Shown here: positions 15,449 through 24,500 of the stretch, one piece after another | How positions within the stretch are numbered: the first letter of the stretch is position 1 | How the letters are laid out: each line of letters begins with the position of its first letter | Source: Actinokineospora sp. NBRC 105648 | GTDB taxonomy: Bacteria > Actinomycetota > Actinomycetes > Mycobacteriales > Pseudonocardiaceae | Reading direction: 5' to 3' | Length of the DNA stretch: 41,136 bases | Assembly: GCF_030269645.1 (NCBI RefSeq) | Contig: NZ_BSTR01000065.1 | Coordinates: 1 to 41,136 of the forward strand | Position numbers and translations under genes: made by a program | The notes under the pieces: model-generated | Databases searched by the model: none | What the model was told of the DNA's origin: nothing | The model's input: the letters and a program-made list of their open reading frames with translations, nothing else

Positions 15449-16596
15449 TTCTGCGCCACCACTTCGGCGACCTTGGAGATCGGCTCGCCCAGGGCGTCGA
15501 CCGCCTCGGCGAACGCCTTGACCTCATCGGGGGTCAGGTCGGTGTAGAGCTTGTAGCCCTCGCCGCTGCGCTGCTTCTCCAGCAGCGCGTCGACCGCGGC
15601 GAACTTCTCGTCGAGCGCCTTGGCCAGCGCGGGGTCGCGCTCGGCGACCACCGGGCGCAGCGCCGCGACCGCGGCCTGCGAGCCCTCGACGTTGGCCCGG
15701 AAGTCCCACAGGTCGGTGTGCGAGAAGGTGTCCTCCTCACCGGTGATCTTCCCGGTTGCGACCTCGTCGAGCAGTTCCTTGGCGCCGTTGGCCAGCTGCA
15801 GCGGGGTCAGCTCGACCGCCTTGGCCTTGGTCACGATCTCGTTGACGTCGGTCACCAGCTGGTCGGCGATCTTGCCGCTGTCGGCCCGCAGGCCGGAGAC
15901 CCACAGGTCCTTCTCCAGCCGGTGGAAGCCGGTGAACTCCTGCCCGGGCTCCAGGTCGGCCTCGCGCGCGTCGATCCGCGGGTCCAGGTCGCCGAAGCTC
16001 TCCGCGACCGGCTCGATCCGCTCCCAGTAGGTGCGCGCGACCGGGAACAGCGCCTTGGCCTCGTCGACCTTGCCCGCCTTGACCGCGGCGGCGAACTCGC
16101 CCGTCTTGGCCTGCAGCGGCTCGACCTGGGCGTTGACGTAGCGCTGGTAGCCCTTGGTGGCCTCGCCGAGCTTGACGTTCGCGTCGGCCTGGCGGGTGGC
16201 CGCGCCGGTGACGGTGAAGTCCGCGCGGATGCCGTCGCCGGTCATGCCGGGCCTGCACGAGGTCTGGTACTTGCCGCCGTCGGGCACCTCGACGATCAGC
16301 CGCCGGGTGATGCCCGGGGTGATGTTCTCGACCTCGCCCATGATCCGGTCGCCCTCGCCGTAGAGGTAGAACTCGGTGACCCGGCTGCCCTTGTTGCTCA
16401 CCTCGAAGGTGATGGTGCCCGCCGCCGCCTCGGCCTTGGTCAGCCCGCAGGCGTCGTCCTTGGCCTCGACGGCGATCGGGCCGCCCGCGGCGGCCGGGGT
16501 GCCGCCGCTCGCGCCGCTCCCGCTGTCGCCGCAGGCGGCGAGGGTGGCGAGCGCGGCCAGGCCCGCCAGGGCGGCGGGCAGCTTGGGACGGGTCAC
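15445..16596 (-). CDS. efeO: EfeO, iron-binding lipoprotein with cupredoxin and M75 domains
   Basis: This 383-residue exported protein has a lipobox near residues 15-22 (ALATLAAC). A cupredoxin-like domain follows (about 45-135; ITFEVSNKGSRVTEFYLYG). The imelysin/M75 domain comes next, with the metal-motif region HRLEKDLW near residue 230 and later FSHTDLWDFRANVEG. It presents iron to the EfeU permease. The GTG start has AAGGAG 8 nt upstream and overlaps the efeU stop. Confidence 0.93.
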   Translation of the reverse strand: MTRPKLPAALAGLAALATLAACGDSGSGASGGTPAAAGGPIAVEAKDDACGLTKAEAAAGTITFEVSNKGSRVTEFYLYGEGDRIMGEVENITPGITRRLIVEVPDGGKYQTSCRPGMTGDGIRADFTVTGAATRQADANVKLGEATKGYQRYVNAQVEPLQAKTGEFAAAVKAGKVDEAKALFPVARTYWERIEPVAESFGDLDPRIDAREADLEPGQEFTGFHRLEKDLWVSGLRADSGKIADQLVTDVNEIVTKAKAVELTPLQLANGAKELLDEVATGKITGEEDTFSHTDLWDFRANVEGSQAAVAALRPVVAERDPALAKALDEKFAAVDALLEKQRSGEGYKLYTDLTPDEVKAFAEAVDALGEPISKVAEVVAQK

Positions 16597-17447
16597 GGGG
16601 CTTCTCCTTGGACGGGGACGGGAGTGGCCGAGGGCGCCGACGAGCGCTTCGGCCAGAGGAAGACGGTGAGGGTGATCGCGACGTAGGCGATCCAGGCGAC
16701 GGCCTGCAGCCAGGTGGTCTGGGCCGAGTAGTTGAACAGGCCCTTGAGCAGCGCGCCGTACCAGGAGTCCTCCGGCACCGGCCCGGACAGGTCGAAGGCC
16801 AGATCGCGCAGACCGGGCAGCACCCCGGCCTCCTGCAGGTCGTGCAGCCCGTAGCCGAGCACGCCGGCCGCCACGAAGATCAGCAGCACCCCGGTGACGG
16901 TGAAGAATTTGGTGAGGTTGACCTTGAGCGCGCCCCGGTAGATGGCCCAGCCCAGGGCGACGGCGACCGTGATGCCGATCAGGAAACCGATCAGCGGGCC
17001 GCTGTTCTCGCCCGCCGACTGCGCGGTGGCGTAGAAGAACACGGCGGTCTCCAGGCCCTCGCGCCCGACCGAGAGGAACGCCACGACGATGATCGCGACC
17101 GGCCCGATGGCGACCGCGTCGGAGAGCTTGCCGCGCAGCTCCCCGCTGATCTTGCGCGCGGTGGAGCGCATCCAGAAGATCATCCCGGTGACGAAGGCGA
17201 CCGCGATGAGCGACATCACCCCGCCGAAGGTCTCCTGCGCCTCGAAGCCGAGCTGGGCGCTGGTGAAGGTGACCAGCGCGCCGACGGCGACCGAGAGCAG
17301 CACCGCCGCGGCGACCCCGGCCCAGACCCAGCGCAGCGACTCGCGGCGCTCGGTCTTGACCAGGTAGGCGACCAGGATGCTCACGACGAGCGCGGCCTCC
17401 AGGCCCTCGCGCAGGCCGATCAGCGCGCTGCTGATCAGGAAGTTCAC
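16593..17447 (-). CDS. efeU: EfeU, FTR1-type iron permease
   Basis: This 284-residue integral membrane protein has seven or so hydrophobic segments. Both iron-binding REGLE motifs are present: GLREGLEAALVV near residue 8 and GREGLETAVFF near 125. It imports iron with EfeO and EfeB, encoded next. The GTG (VNFLISSALIGLREGLE) is preferred over longer in-frame starts because GGGAG lies 7-8 nt upstream and the first helix starts immediately. The inverted repeat at 17468-17503 lies just upstream. Confidence 0.93.
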   Translation of the reverse strand: MNFLISSALIGLREGLEAALVVSILVAYLVKTERRESLRWVWAGVAAAVLLSVAVGALVTFTSAQLGFEAQETFGGVMSLIAVAFVTGMIFWMRSTARKISGELRGKLSDAVAIGPVAIIVVAFLSVGREGLETAVFFYATAQSAGENSGPLIGFLIGITVAVALGWAIYRGALKVNLTKFFTVTGVLLIFVAAGVLGYGLHDLQEAGVLPGLRDLAFDLSGPVPEDSWYGALLKGLFNYSAQTTWLQAVAWIAYVAITLTVFLWPKRSSAPSATPVPVQGEAP

Positions 17448-17467
17448 TCGACGTCTCCCGGGATTTG

Positions 17468-17503
17468 GCAAGCCTTACCTCTGGGAATGTAGGTAAGGCT
17501 TGC
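17468..17503 (-). promoter_or_regulatory. Iron-box-like inverted repeat upstream of efeUOB
   Basis: GCAAGCCTTACCT (17468-17480) and AGGTAAGGCTTGC (17491-17503) are perfect 13-bp inverted arms around a 10-bp centre. Each arm resembles half of the IdeR/DmdR1 consensus TTAGGTTAGGCTAACCTAA. The site lies 21-56 bp before the efeU start. It is probably an iron-dependent repressor site, perhaps with two dimers; the actual protein is not known from this window. Confidence 0.7.
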
Positions 17504-17646
17504 TTGGGATGTCCAGTGCGGTGGACGGGACGCGCGACACCCTTGCAGGTTTTGTCCGGTTCATCCCGACCGGAACCCGGCCAACCGCCTGCTCGCGGCA
17601 TAACGAATCGGTAGCCTGCTGGGGATGCCGTTGTGAGGAGTCACGG

Positions 17647-19236
17647 GTGCGATCCCTGCAGATCGACGATCCGGAGCAGGTCGGTGACTACGCGTTGGTG
17701 GCCAGGCTCGGCCGTGGCGCGATGGGCACGGTGTACCTCGGGCGCTCGCTGGGCGGCCGACCGGTCGCGGTGAAGATCGCCCGGGCGGGCCTGGCGGCCG
17801 ACCCGGAGTTCCGCGCCCGGTTCCGCCAGGAGATCGCCATGGCGCGCGCCGTCGGCGGGTTCTGGACGGCCGCGGTCGTCGGCGCCGACCCGGACGCGCA
17901 CCTGCCCTGGCTGGCCACCGAGTACGTGCCCGGCCCCACGCTGCACGAGGCGGTTTCCGCGCACGGGCCGCTGCCCGAGCCGGTGCTGCGCAGGCTGCTG
18001 GCCGGCCTGGCCGAGGCGCTCTCGGCGATCCACGCCGCGGGCCTGGTGCACCGCGACCTCAAGCCGTCGAACGTGCTGCTCGCCGCCGACGGCCCCCGGG
18101 TGATCGACTTCGGCATCGCCAAGGCCATCCAGGCCGCCCCGCTCACCTCGACCGGCCTGGTGGTCGGCACCCCCGGCTACCTCTCGCCCGAGCAGATCGC
18201 GGGCGAGCCGGTCGGCCCGCCCAGCGACATCTTCGCGCTCGGCGCGGCATTGGTCTTCGCCGCCGCGGGGCGCGGCCCCTACGGCGAGGGTGAGCCCACC
18301 GCCCTGCTCTACCGCGCGCTGCACGCCGGACCCGACCTCGGCGGCGTGCCTGACGCCCTGCGACCCGCGGTGTCGCGCTGCCTCAACGCGCGCCCCCAGG
18401 CCCGGCCGACGCCCGCCGAGCTGCTGGTCGAGGCGGGCCCGTTCGACACCGGGAGCTGGCTGCCCGCCGCCGTCCGCACCCTGGTCGAGGACCGGCGCAC
18501 CGAGCTCAACGCGCCCGTGCACCGACCGCCGACCCGGGTCTTCACCGAGTTCGCCGAGCCGCGTGCCCGCGTGTCGGCCCCACCGCGCTCCGCCACTCCG
18601 CCGCCCCCTGCCGCCCCACCGCACTCGGCCACCCCCGTGCGGCCTGCCACTCCGCCGCGGCAGGCGCCAGCTCCGGCCCGGGTGCCCGCACAACGGCCTC
18701 GTCCCGCGGCGCCCGAGCCCGCGGGCCGCACGGTGTTCCGGACCTCGCGGGTGATGATGTTGTTCTGGGCTGTCGCGGCTGGTTTCGGCGTCGCCGCCGG
18801 GGCCGCCGTCGCGGACTACGCCACCCAGCACGGCCGCTCCGACCTGGCGGCGGGAGCTCTCGTGGTCATCGTCCTGCTCGGGCTCTCCGGTGTCCGGTCC
18901 CTGGCCCGGTTCGCGGTCGCCAAGCGGCGCCGGGTCGAGGTGTCCGAGCACGGGCTCGCGGTGCGCACGGCGGACGCGACCAGGGTCCTGACCTGGGCGG
19001 AGATCGAGCTGGTTCGGGTCGCGGACAAGCGCGGGAAGCCGTGGTTGGTGGTCTGGCCGAGCGCTGCCGCGGACTCCGGCGCGAGTCTGGGCGCGAGGCA
19101 CTCCCGCAAGCACGGCGGGTACCGGGTCTACCCGGTCGCGCACACCTCAGGGTCGCGCAGGCAGGCGCACGAGCTCGTCGAACTGCGGGCGGCGCTGGCG
19201 CGGTACGGCGGGAAGGCCTACGACCCGACGGACTAG
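17647..19236 (+). CDS. Pkn-type Ser/Thr protein kinase with transmembrane and PH-like tail
   Basis: In this 529-residue protein the kinase domain covers about residues 12-270. It has the Gly loop GRGAMGTVYLG near 21, the catalytic Lys in VAVKIA near 39, HRDLKPSN near 137, DFGIAKA near 155, and GTPGYLSPEQ near 175. A Pro/Ala-rich linker follows (about 300-360). Two hydrophobic segments come next (about 368-390 and 398-415), then a soluble domain of about 100 residues resembling a bacterial PH-like domain (RRRVEVSEHGLAV, RVLTWAEIELVRV). The domain order suggests the kinase faces the cytoplasm. GAGGAG lies just upstream of the GTG. Substrates are unknown. Confidence 0.92.
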   Translation: MRSLQIDDPEQVGDYALVARLGRGAMGTVYLGRSLGGRPVAVKIARAGLAADPEFRARFRQEIAMARAVGGFWTAAVVGADPDAHLPWLATEYVPGPTLHEAVSAHGPLPEPVLRRLLAGLAEALSAIHAAGLVHRDLKPSNVLLAADGPRVIDFGIAKAIQAAPLTSTGLVVGTPGYLSPEQIAGEPVGPPSDIFALGAALVFAAAGRGPYGEGEPTALLYRALHAGPDLGGVPDALRPAVSRCLNARPQARPTPAELLVEAGPFDTGSWLPAAVRTLVEDRRTELNAPVHRPPTRVFTEFAEPRARVSAPPRSATPPPPAAPPHSATPVRPATPPRQAPAPARVPAQRPRPAAPEPAGRTVFRTSRVMMLFWAVAAGFGVAAGAAVADYATQHGRSDLAAGALVVIVLLGLSGVRSLARFAVAKRRRVEVSEHGLAVRTADATRVLTWAEIELVRVADKRGKPWLVVWPSAAADSGASLGARHSRKHGGYRVYPVAHTSGSRRQAHELVELRAALARYGGKAYDPTD

Positions 19237-19277
19237 CGCTCGACGGTCCAGGGCCCGATGGTCCAGGGCTCCCCGGT

Positions 19278-19598
19278 CTAGGGCTGAGCCCGCGGGGTGA
19301 ACAGCTCGGCCAGCCCGGTGATCGCCAGCATCCTGGCCAGGTTGGGGTCGATGGCGGTGACCAGCAGTCGCCCGCCGAGCCCGGCCAGCCGCTTGTAGGC
19401 GGCGAGCAGCACGGACAGGCCGCTGGAGTCGCAGAAGCCGAGCTCGCCCAGGTCCAGGGCCAGCGTGGCGCCGGGGTCGAGGCGCAGCTCGGCGAAGGCG
19501 GCGGTCAGCTCGGTGGCGTTCGTGTAGTCCAGCTCGCCGCCGACCGCGAGTCCGCCGTCGGCCATACGGGTGATGTCGAGGGCGTGCGGGTTGGTCAT
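19278..19598 (-). CDS. STAS-domain anti-sigma factor antagonist
   Basis: This 106-residue single STAS domain is of the SpoIIAA/RsbV type. LALDLGELGFCDSSGLSVL carries the DSSG phospho-acceptor site near residue 58. Such proteins bind an anti-sigma kinase and release its sigma factor when unphosphorylated. No anti-sigma or sigma partner lies next to it. GAGGAG precedes either ATG 19598 or the adjacent GTG 19601, and the latter has the more usual spacing. Confidence 0.88.
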   Translation of the reverse strand: MTNPHALDITRMADGGLAVGGELDYTNATELTAAFAELRLDPGATLALDLGELGFCDSSGLSVLLAAYKRLAGLGGRLLVTAIDPNLARMLAITGLAELFTPRAQP

Positions 19599-19811
19599 CA
19601 CCAGAGCGGACTCCTCGGTTTGGGTACGCGTCGGGGTACTACCCAGTCCAGTGGCCGCCCACACCTGCCCTTAACTGATGACAGTCCTCACTCTTTCCGG
19701 TGAGGAGGGCGAGCTGGGTCACAGCGCTACTCCGAATGCCTGGTGCACTCATCCCGCACTGACTGCGTCCGAACTCACCACCACCCCGGACGTCAGGACC
19801 TAGGAGGCTCT

Positions 19812-20627
19812 GTGCACCATCCGATTGACGAGCGCGGGTTGCGCGAACTCCTCGTGGAGTCCGACGACCTGCAATCCGACGCCATGCGTTCGGCGAAGCG
19901 CGATCTCGGTGACTACGTCGACGCCGCGCTCGAGGCGCGGTCCGAATCCCGTGACCCCGGGGGCCAGTGGCCCGGCTGGGGCCGAGCGGGCCTGGCCGTC
20001 GGTCTGGCGGGCGCGGGCACCCTGCTCGCCGCCTCGCCCGCCTTCGCCGACACCGCACTGGACGTCCAGGCGCTGCAGACCGCGGCGAGCCTGGAGAACC
20101 TCGCGGTCGCGACCTACAAGACCGCGCTGACGCTGCCGTTCATCGGCGGCGCCGACGCCAACGGCGTGGTCAAGGCGTTCGCGACCAAGACCATGGCCCA
20201 GCACACCGAGCACGCCCAGGCGTTCAACGGCGCCGTGCAGAAGCTCGGCGGCAAGGTCCAGAACGACCCGAACGCCAAGTACGCCGCCGTCGTCCAGCAG
20301 GCCGTGCCCACGATCAAGGGCGCGGGCGACGTGGTCGCCCTGGCGATCAGCCTGGAGGACGTGGCCGCGCAGACCTACACCAAGAACGTCGGTCAGGTCT
20401 CCACCGCCGAGCTGCGCCAGCTCTTCGCCAGCGTCGCGGGCGTGGAGTCGCAGCACAAGGCGATCCTGCTGGCGGTCAAGGCGCTGCTCGACGGGGGCGC
20501 CCCGCAGCTGATCGCCCTGCCCCCGGACGCGGCGAAGCTGCCCGACGCCGCGGGCAGCGTCGGCTTCCCGGACGCGTTCTTCCCCACCGACAAGGCCTCG
20601 CCGGTCGAGGAAGGAGCGGTCAAGTGA
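19812..20627 (+). CDS. Exported ferritin-like domain protein (first of pair)
   Basis: In this 271-residue protein, residues 1-55 are charged and helical (DERGLRELLVESDDLQSDAM). A hydrophobic export-type segment follows (about 58-85; AGLAVGLAGAGTLLAASPAFAD). Next is a ferritin-like helical domain (ALDVQALQTAASLENLAVATYK, then TEHAQAFNG and VESQHKAILLA) with Glu and His residues spaced like a diiron four-helix bundle. Such PF13668-like proteins are exported and of unknown function, possibly in iron or oxygen handling. The GTG has AGGAGG 6-7 nt upstream. The stop overlaps the start of the second ferritin-like gene. Confidence 0.75.
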   Translation: MHHPIDERGLRELLVESDDLQSDAMRSAKRDLGDYVDAALEARSESRDPGGQWPGWGRAGLAVGLAGAGTLLAASPAFADTALDVQALQTAASLENLAVATYKTALTLPFIGGADANGVVKAFATKTMAQHTEHAQAFNGAVQKLGGKVQNDPNAKYAAVVQQAVPTIKGAGDVVALAISLEDVAAQTYTKNVGQVSTAELRQLFASVAGVESQHKAILLAVKALLDGGAPQLIALPPDAAKLPDAAGSVGFPDAFFPTDKASPVEEGAVK

Positions 20628-21421
20628 CCGACAAGCGCCCCGAGATGGGCATCACCGAGCGCGAGCTCAACGCGCTGACCCGCGACCTCGACGACCTGCA
20701 CCAGACCACGTTCCCGGGTGTGCGCGGCATGCTCGACGAGTTCTCGGCCAACCTCGCGGGCCTGGCCCGCGGGGCGGCCAAGAACCGCCGGGGCTTCCTG
20801 CTCGGCGTCGGTGGCGCGACCACCCTCGGCCTCGTCGCGGCCTGCTCCAGCAGCGACAAGGGGGCCTCGACCACCAGCACCACGGCCGCGGCCAGCACCG
20901 CCGCCGGGGCGACCTACGAGGGCGACCTGAAGGTGGTGGCCCTGGCCGCCGCCCTGGAGAACCTCGCGGTCACCGCCTACACCGGCGCCCTCGACGCCGC
21001 GGGCAAGGGCACGCTCGGCACCGTCCCACCGGCGGTGGGCGTGTTCGTGCAGACCGCCATGAAGCAGCACAAGGACCACTCCGACGCGTGGAACGGCGTG
21101 CTCAGCAAGGCGGGTAAGCCCACCATCACCGACGCGCCGCTCTCGATCACCGCCGACCAGGTCAAGGCCCTCGGCGAGGCGAAGTCGGTGCCGGACGTGG
21201 CCAAGCTGGCCCTGGGCCTGGAGCAGGCCGCGGCCGAGACCTACACCTTCGCCACCGCCAACGTCGGTGACGCGGGCGGCATCATGACCGCCGCCACGAT
21301 CCAGCCGGTCGAGACCATGCACGCCGCGATCCTGCACTTCATCCTCGGCGAGTACCCGGTCCCGGACAGCTTCATCGGGGTGGAGAAGGCAGTGAAGCCG
21401 GACGTGCTGCTGGCCAAGTAA
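20624..21421 (+). CDS. Exported ferritin-like lipoprotein (second of pair)
   Basis: This 265-residue protein is similar in plan to its upstream neighbour. An approximately 55-residue charged N-terminal segment is followed by a Tat/lipoprotein-type signal (NRRGFLLGVGGATTLGLVAAC). A Ser/Thr linker and a ferritin-like domain come next (LKVVALAAALENLAVTAYTG; KQHKDHSDAWNG; PVETMHAAILHFILGEY). The GTG overlaps the preceding stop (GTGA), so the two are co-translated and may form a hetero-complex at the outer membrane face. A signal sequence this far from the N terminus is unusual. GTG is chosen for the overlap; no later start retains the N-terminal segment. Confidence 0.75.
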   Translation: MTDKRPEMGITERELNALTRDLDDLHQTTFPGVRGMLDEFSANLAGLARGAAKNRRGFLLGVGGATTLGLVAACSSSDKGASTTSTTAAASTAAGATYEGDLKVVALAAALENLAVTAYTGALDAAGKGTLGTVPPAVGVFVQTAMKQHKDHSDAWNGVLSKAGKPTITDAPLSITADQVKALGEAKSVPDVAKLALGLEQAAAETYTFATANVGDAGGIMTAATIQPVETMHAAILHFILGEYPVPDSFIGVEKAVKPDVLLAK

Positions 21422-21441
21422 GTCGCGAGTCCGCACAGGCC

Positions 21442-21483
21442 CCGGTGCCCGACCGCAGGCTGGCGAGCCCGGTCGGGCACCGG
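21442..21483. terminator. Bidirectional terminator hairpin
   Basis: CCGGTGCCCGACCG (21442-21455) and CGGTCGGGCACCGG (21470-21483) form a perfect 14-bp stem with a 14-nt loop. It lies between the convergent ferritin-like and GH13 genes. There is no long T-run on either side. Confidence 0.75.
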
Positions 21484-21541
21484 TCCACCCCACGGGGCGG
21501 GCCGGTGCTCGCTGCGTTGTCCGTCGCGGAGGTTGTCGTGG

Positions 21542-24500
21542 TCATGTGGGTGCGGTGGTGGTGGCGTGCCGGAGGTTTCCGGTCGAGTCCAGGTGGACGG
21601 CGATCGGGTGCGCGGCCAGTGCCTCGGGCAGGCGCTCGCGGTCGCGGGCTGTGAAGGTCGGCTTGCCCGCCAGGTGCGGGAAGGCCGTGGCCAGGTCGCC
21701 GGTCAGGGGACCGGTGGGGGACAGGCGGATGATCTTCCCGCCGCGCACGTCGGTGGGTGTCACGGTGACGTCGCCGTAGCGGAGTTGGTGGCCGTCCGCC
21801 GGGGACGCGGGGACGTCCCAGACCAGGCGGTCGGGAGCCACCCAGAAGGCCTTGGGGTGGGCCAGGTCCACCTCGGCGGGGCTCGTCGAGGGTGGCAGGA
21901 CGTAGGACGCCGAGCCGTCCGGGCGGGTGGCCCCTGAGACGAACCAGACCTCGTGGCCGGTGCCGGTCACGTCCAGGAACTGGTCGCTGCCGGGGTCTTT
22001 GGCGTCACCGCGGTGGATGATGTGGCTGAGCCCGCCCGCGCCCGGCGCCAGCGGCACCGACCACCACGCGCCGAAGCCGTCGGTCCCGTCCGGGGGCCGG
22101 GACTCGGGCCAGCTCGGGCTCGGGGTCTGGGAGCCGGTCCAGTGGTAGAGCGTCCAACCCGCGTAGTCGCCCGCCGGGCGGTGGTAGTGGATCACCGCAC
22201 GGTTCTCGGCGGCAGCGCGGGACGGGTGCACCCGCGCGTCACCCTCGCGGACCCAGGCCGCCGCGCCGGGGAAGGCACCGCTGACCACCGTGCTTCCGTT
22301 GCGCACCAGCCTGAACTCCGACCCTGGCGCGACCTGCGCGGTGGCGCCGAACGCGTCACGGCCGGTCAGCGGCACCTCGGCTTGACCGGGAACCTTTACG
22401 GCGTAACCAGAGTAGTCGCCTGACGGGGCTTGGAAGTGCACGGTCGCGTGGTCGCTGGCGGCGATCTCGCTGGTGTACAGGGTTCCCTGTCCCTGCCGCA
22501 GCCAGACTTGCGCCCTGGTCGCGGGGTCGACCAGCCGGTCGCCGCCGTCCTTCTCGTCGCCCCGGTGCACGACGAACCCGACCTCACGCGCCCCTGGCTT
22601 GAGCCGCACCCAGGCGAAGCGGCCGTAGTCCGTCTCGCCCGCGAACGGCAGCGGCGCGGCCCACTCGGTCGGTGCTTCGACATCGCCCCACACGTGCAGG
22701 CCCCAGCCCTGGTAGTCACCTGCGGAGCGGTTGTAGTGCACCACCAGCCAGTCGGGGCTCGGTCCAGGCTCCGGCAGCGGGGGAGCAGCGGCCAGCCGGA
22801 TCGACGCGCCATCCGCGCCGAGCCCGCCCGCCGAATCCTTCGCCACCAAGCGGAACTCGACCCTCTTGCCGACACCCGCCCCCGGCAGTGCCGCCACGTC
22901 GGCGAACACCCGGTACGGCGCGGCATCGTCGGTGCCCAACACGGTCCACTCGCGCGCGCCCTCGACCCGCGCGGCGAAGGTGGCTTGCGTGTACGAGGTC
23001 ACACCATCGGCCCGCAACTCGACGCGACGGTCGAGCACCGTCCCCCGCGCAGGCACCACGAGGGTCGGTGCGGGTGTGGTCGCGGCCAGGCGGTCAATCC
23101 CCCGGAACGCGACGACGCTCAACGCCGGGATCGTTACCCGAACCTTACCCGCACTGCTCTCCAGTCGGGTGTCGCCAGCAGGAAGTGTTGCGCGATAGCG
23201 CTTTCCGGACACCGGGACGTTCACTGTGGTCTGTTCGGTGCCCGCGTTGACGACCACCAGGTGCTCGCGCTGCTCGCGGGCGGTCGTCCGGGTGAACGCG
23301 AGCACGTTGCCCTCGGCCAGGCGCAGCTGCTGGTTGCCGTCGGCCCACACCCGGTCTTGGTCCACAAAGGACGCCAGTGCGCGGAGCTGCCGGTACAGCG
23401 GGTGGCCGGGGTTGAAGTTGTCCTGCGCCCCGGTGCGACCGGCGCCGACCAGCCTCTCGGCGGCATACTCCGGGGTGCGGCTGGCGAACATGTCCTGACG
23501 GGCCAACTTGTCCCCGCCACCGCCCGCGAAGCCCTGTTCGTCGCCGTAGTAGACCACCGGGTTCCCACGCCACAGGTACATCAGCGCATTGCCCAACTCC
23601 AGGCGCCGCAGCAGCTCCGCGTCAACGATACCGGGCCGGGCGAGCCGCAGCTGCCAGGCCAACCTGCCCATGTCGTGGTTCCCCAGGAAGGTCGGCAGGC
23701 TCGCGGCGTTGGAGTCGGCGTCGGTGTACTGGTCGTCGGCCAGCAGCACGTCGGCCAGCCGCGCGGAACCACGGCCCGCCAACAGGTTCAGTGCCCCATC
23801 CTGGAACGGGAAGTCGAGGGTCGCCTGCATGCGCCCCGTGGTGGTGTAGGCCGACGTCTGCTCGGCGTCCCCACTGTAGACCTCCCCAAACACGAAGAAG
23901 TCCGGCTTCCCCCGCCGAGCCGCGTACGCCTTGACGTGCGGCGCCAGGGCCTGCCAGAACTCCATGTTCACGTGCTTGACCGTGTCTACCCGGTAGCCAT
24001 CGATGTCGAGCGTGTCGATCCAGCTCGTGAAGATCCGCTCCATGCCCTCGACCACGCGCGGGTGCTCGGTCATCAGGTCGTCGAGCCCGGAGAAGTCACC
24101 GTACTCGGTGGACTCACCGGTGAAGGTCGAGTCACCCCGGTTGTGATAGAGCGCGACATCGTTGAGCCACAAGGGTTTCTTGGCACCCGGGTCAACCTGG
24201 ACGGGCGTGTAGGGCGGGGATAGCACGGGAAAGCCCGGCCTCCCAGCGATGGCCTTGATGTCGACGGCGTTGCCCGCTGGGTCGAGGTAGGGATGAGCCC
24301 GGGTGTCAAGATACTCATGCCGCCCCTCCGCATGATCGATCACATCAGCAGTGTGGTTGGCCACGATATCGAAGAACACCTTGATCCCACGCCGATGCGC
24401 CTCAGTGATCACCGCACGCATGTCCGCCGTGGTCCCGAAGTGCGGATCCAAGCTGGTGTAATCGGTAGTCCAGTAACCGTGGTAAGCGGCCGAGACATCC

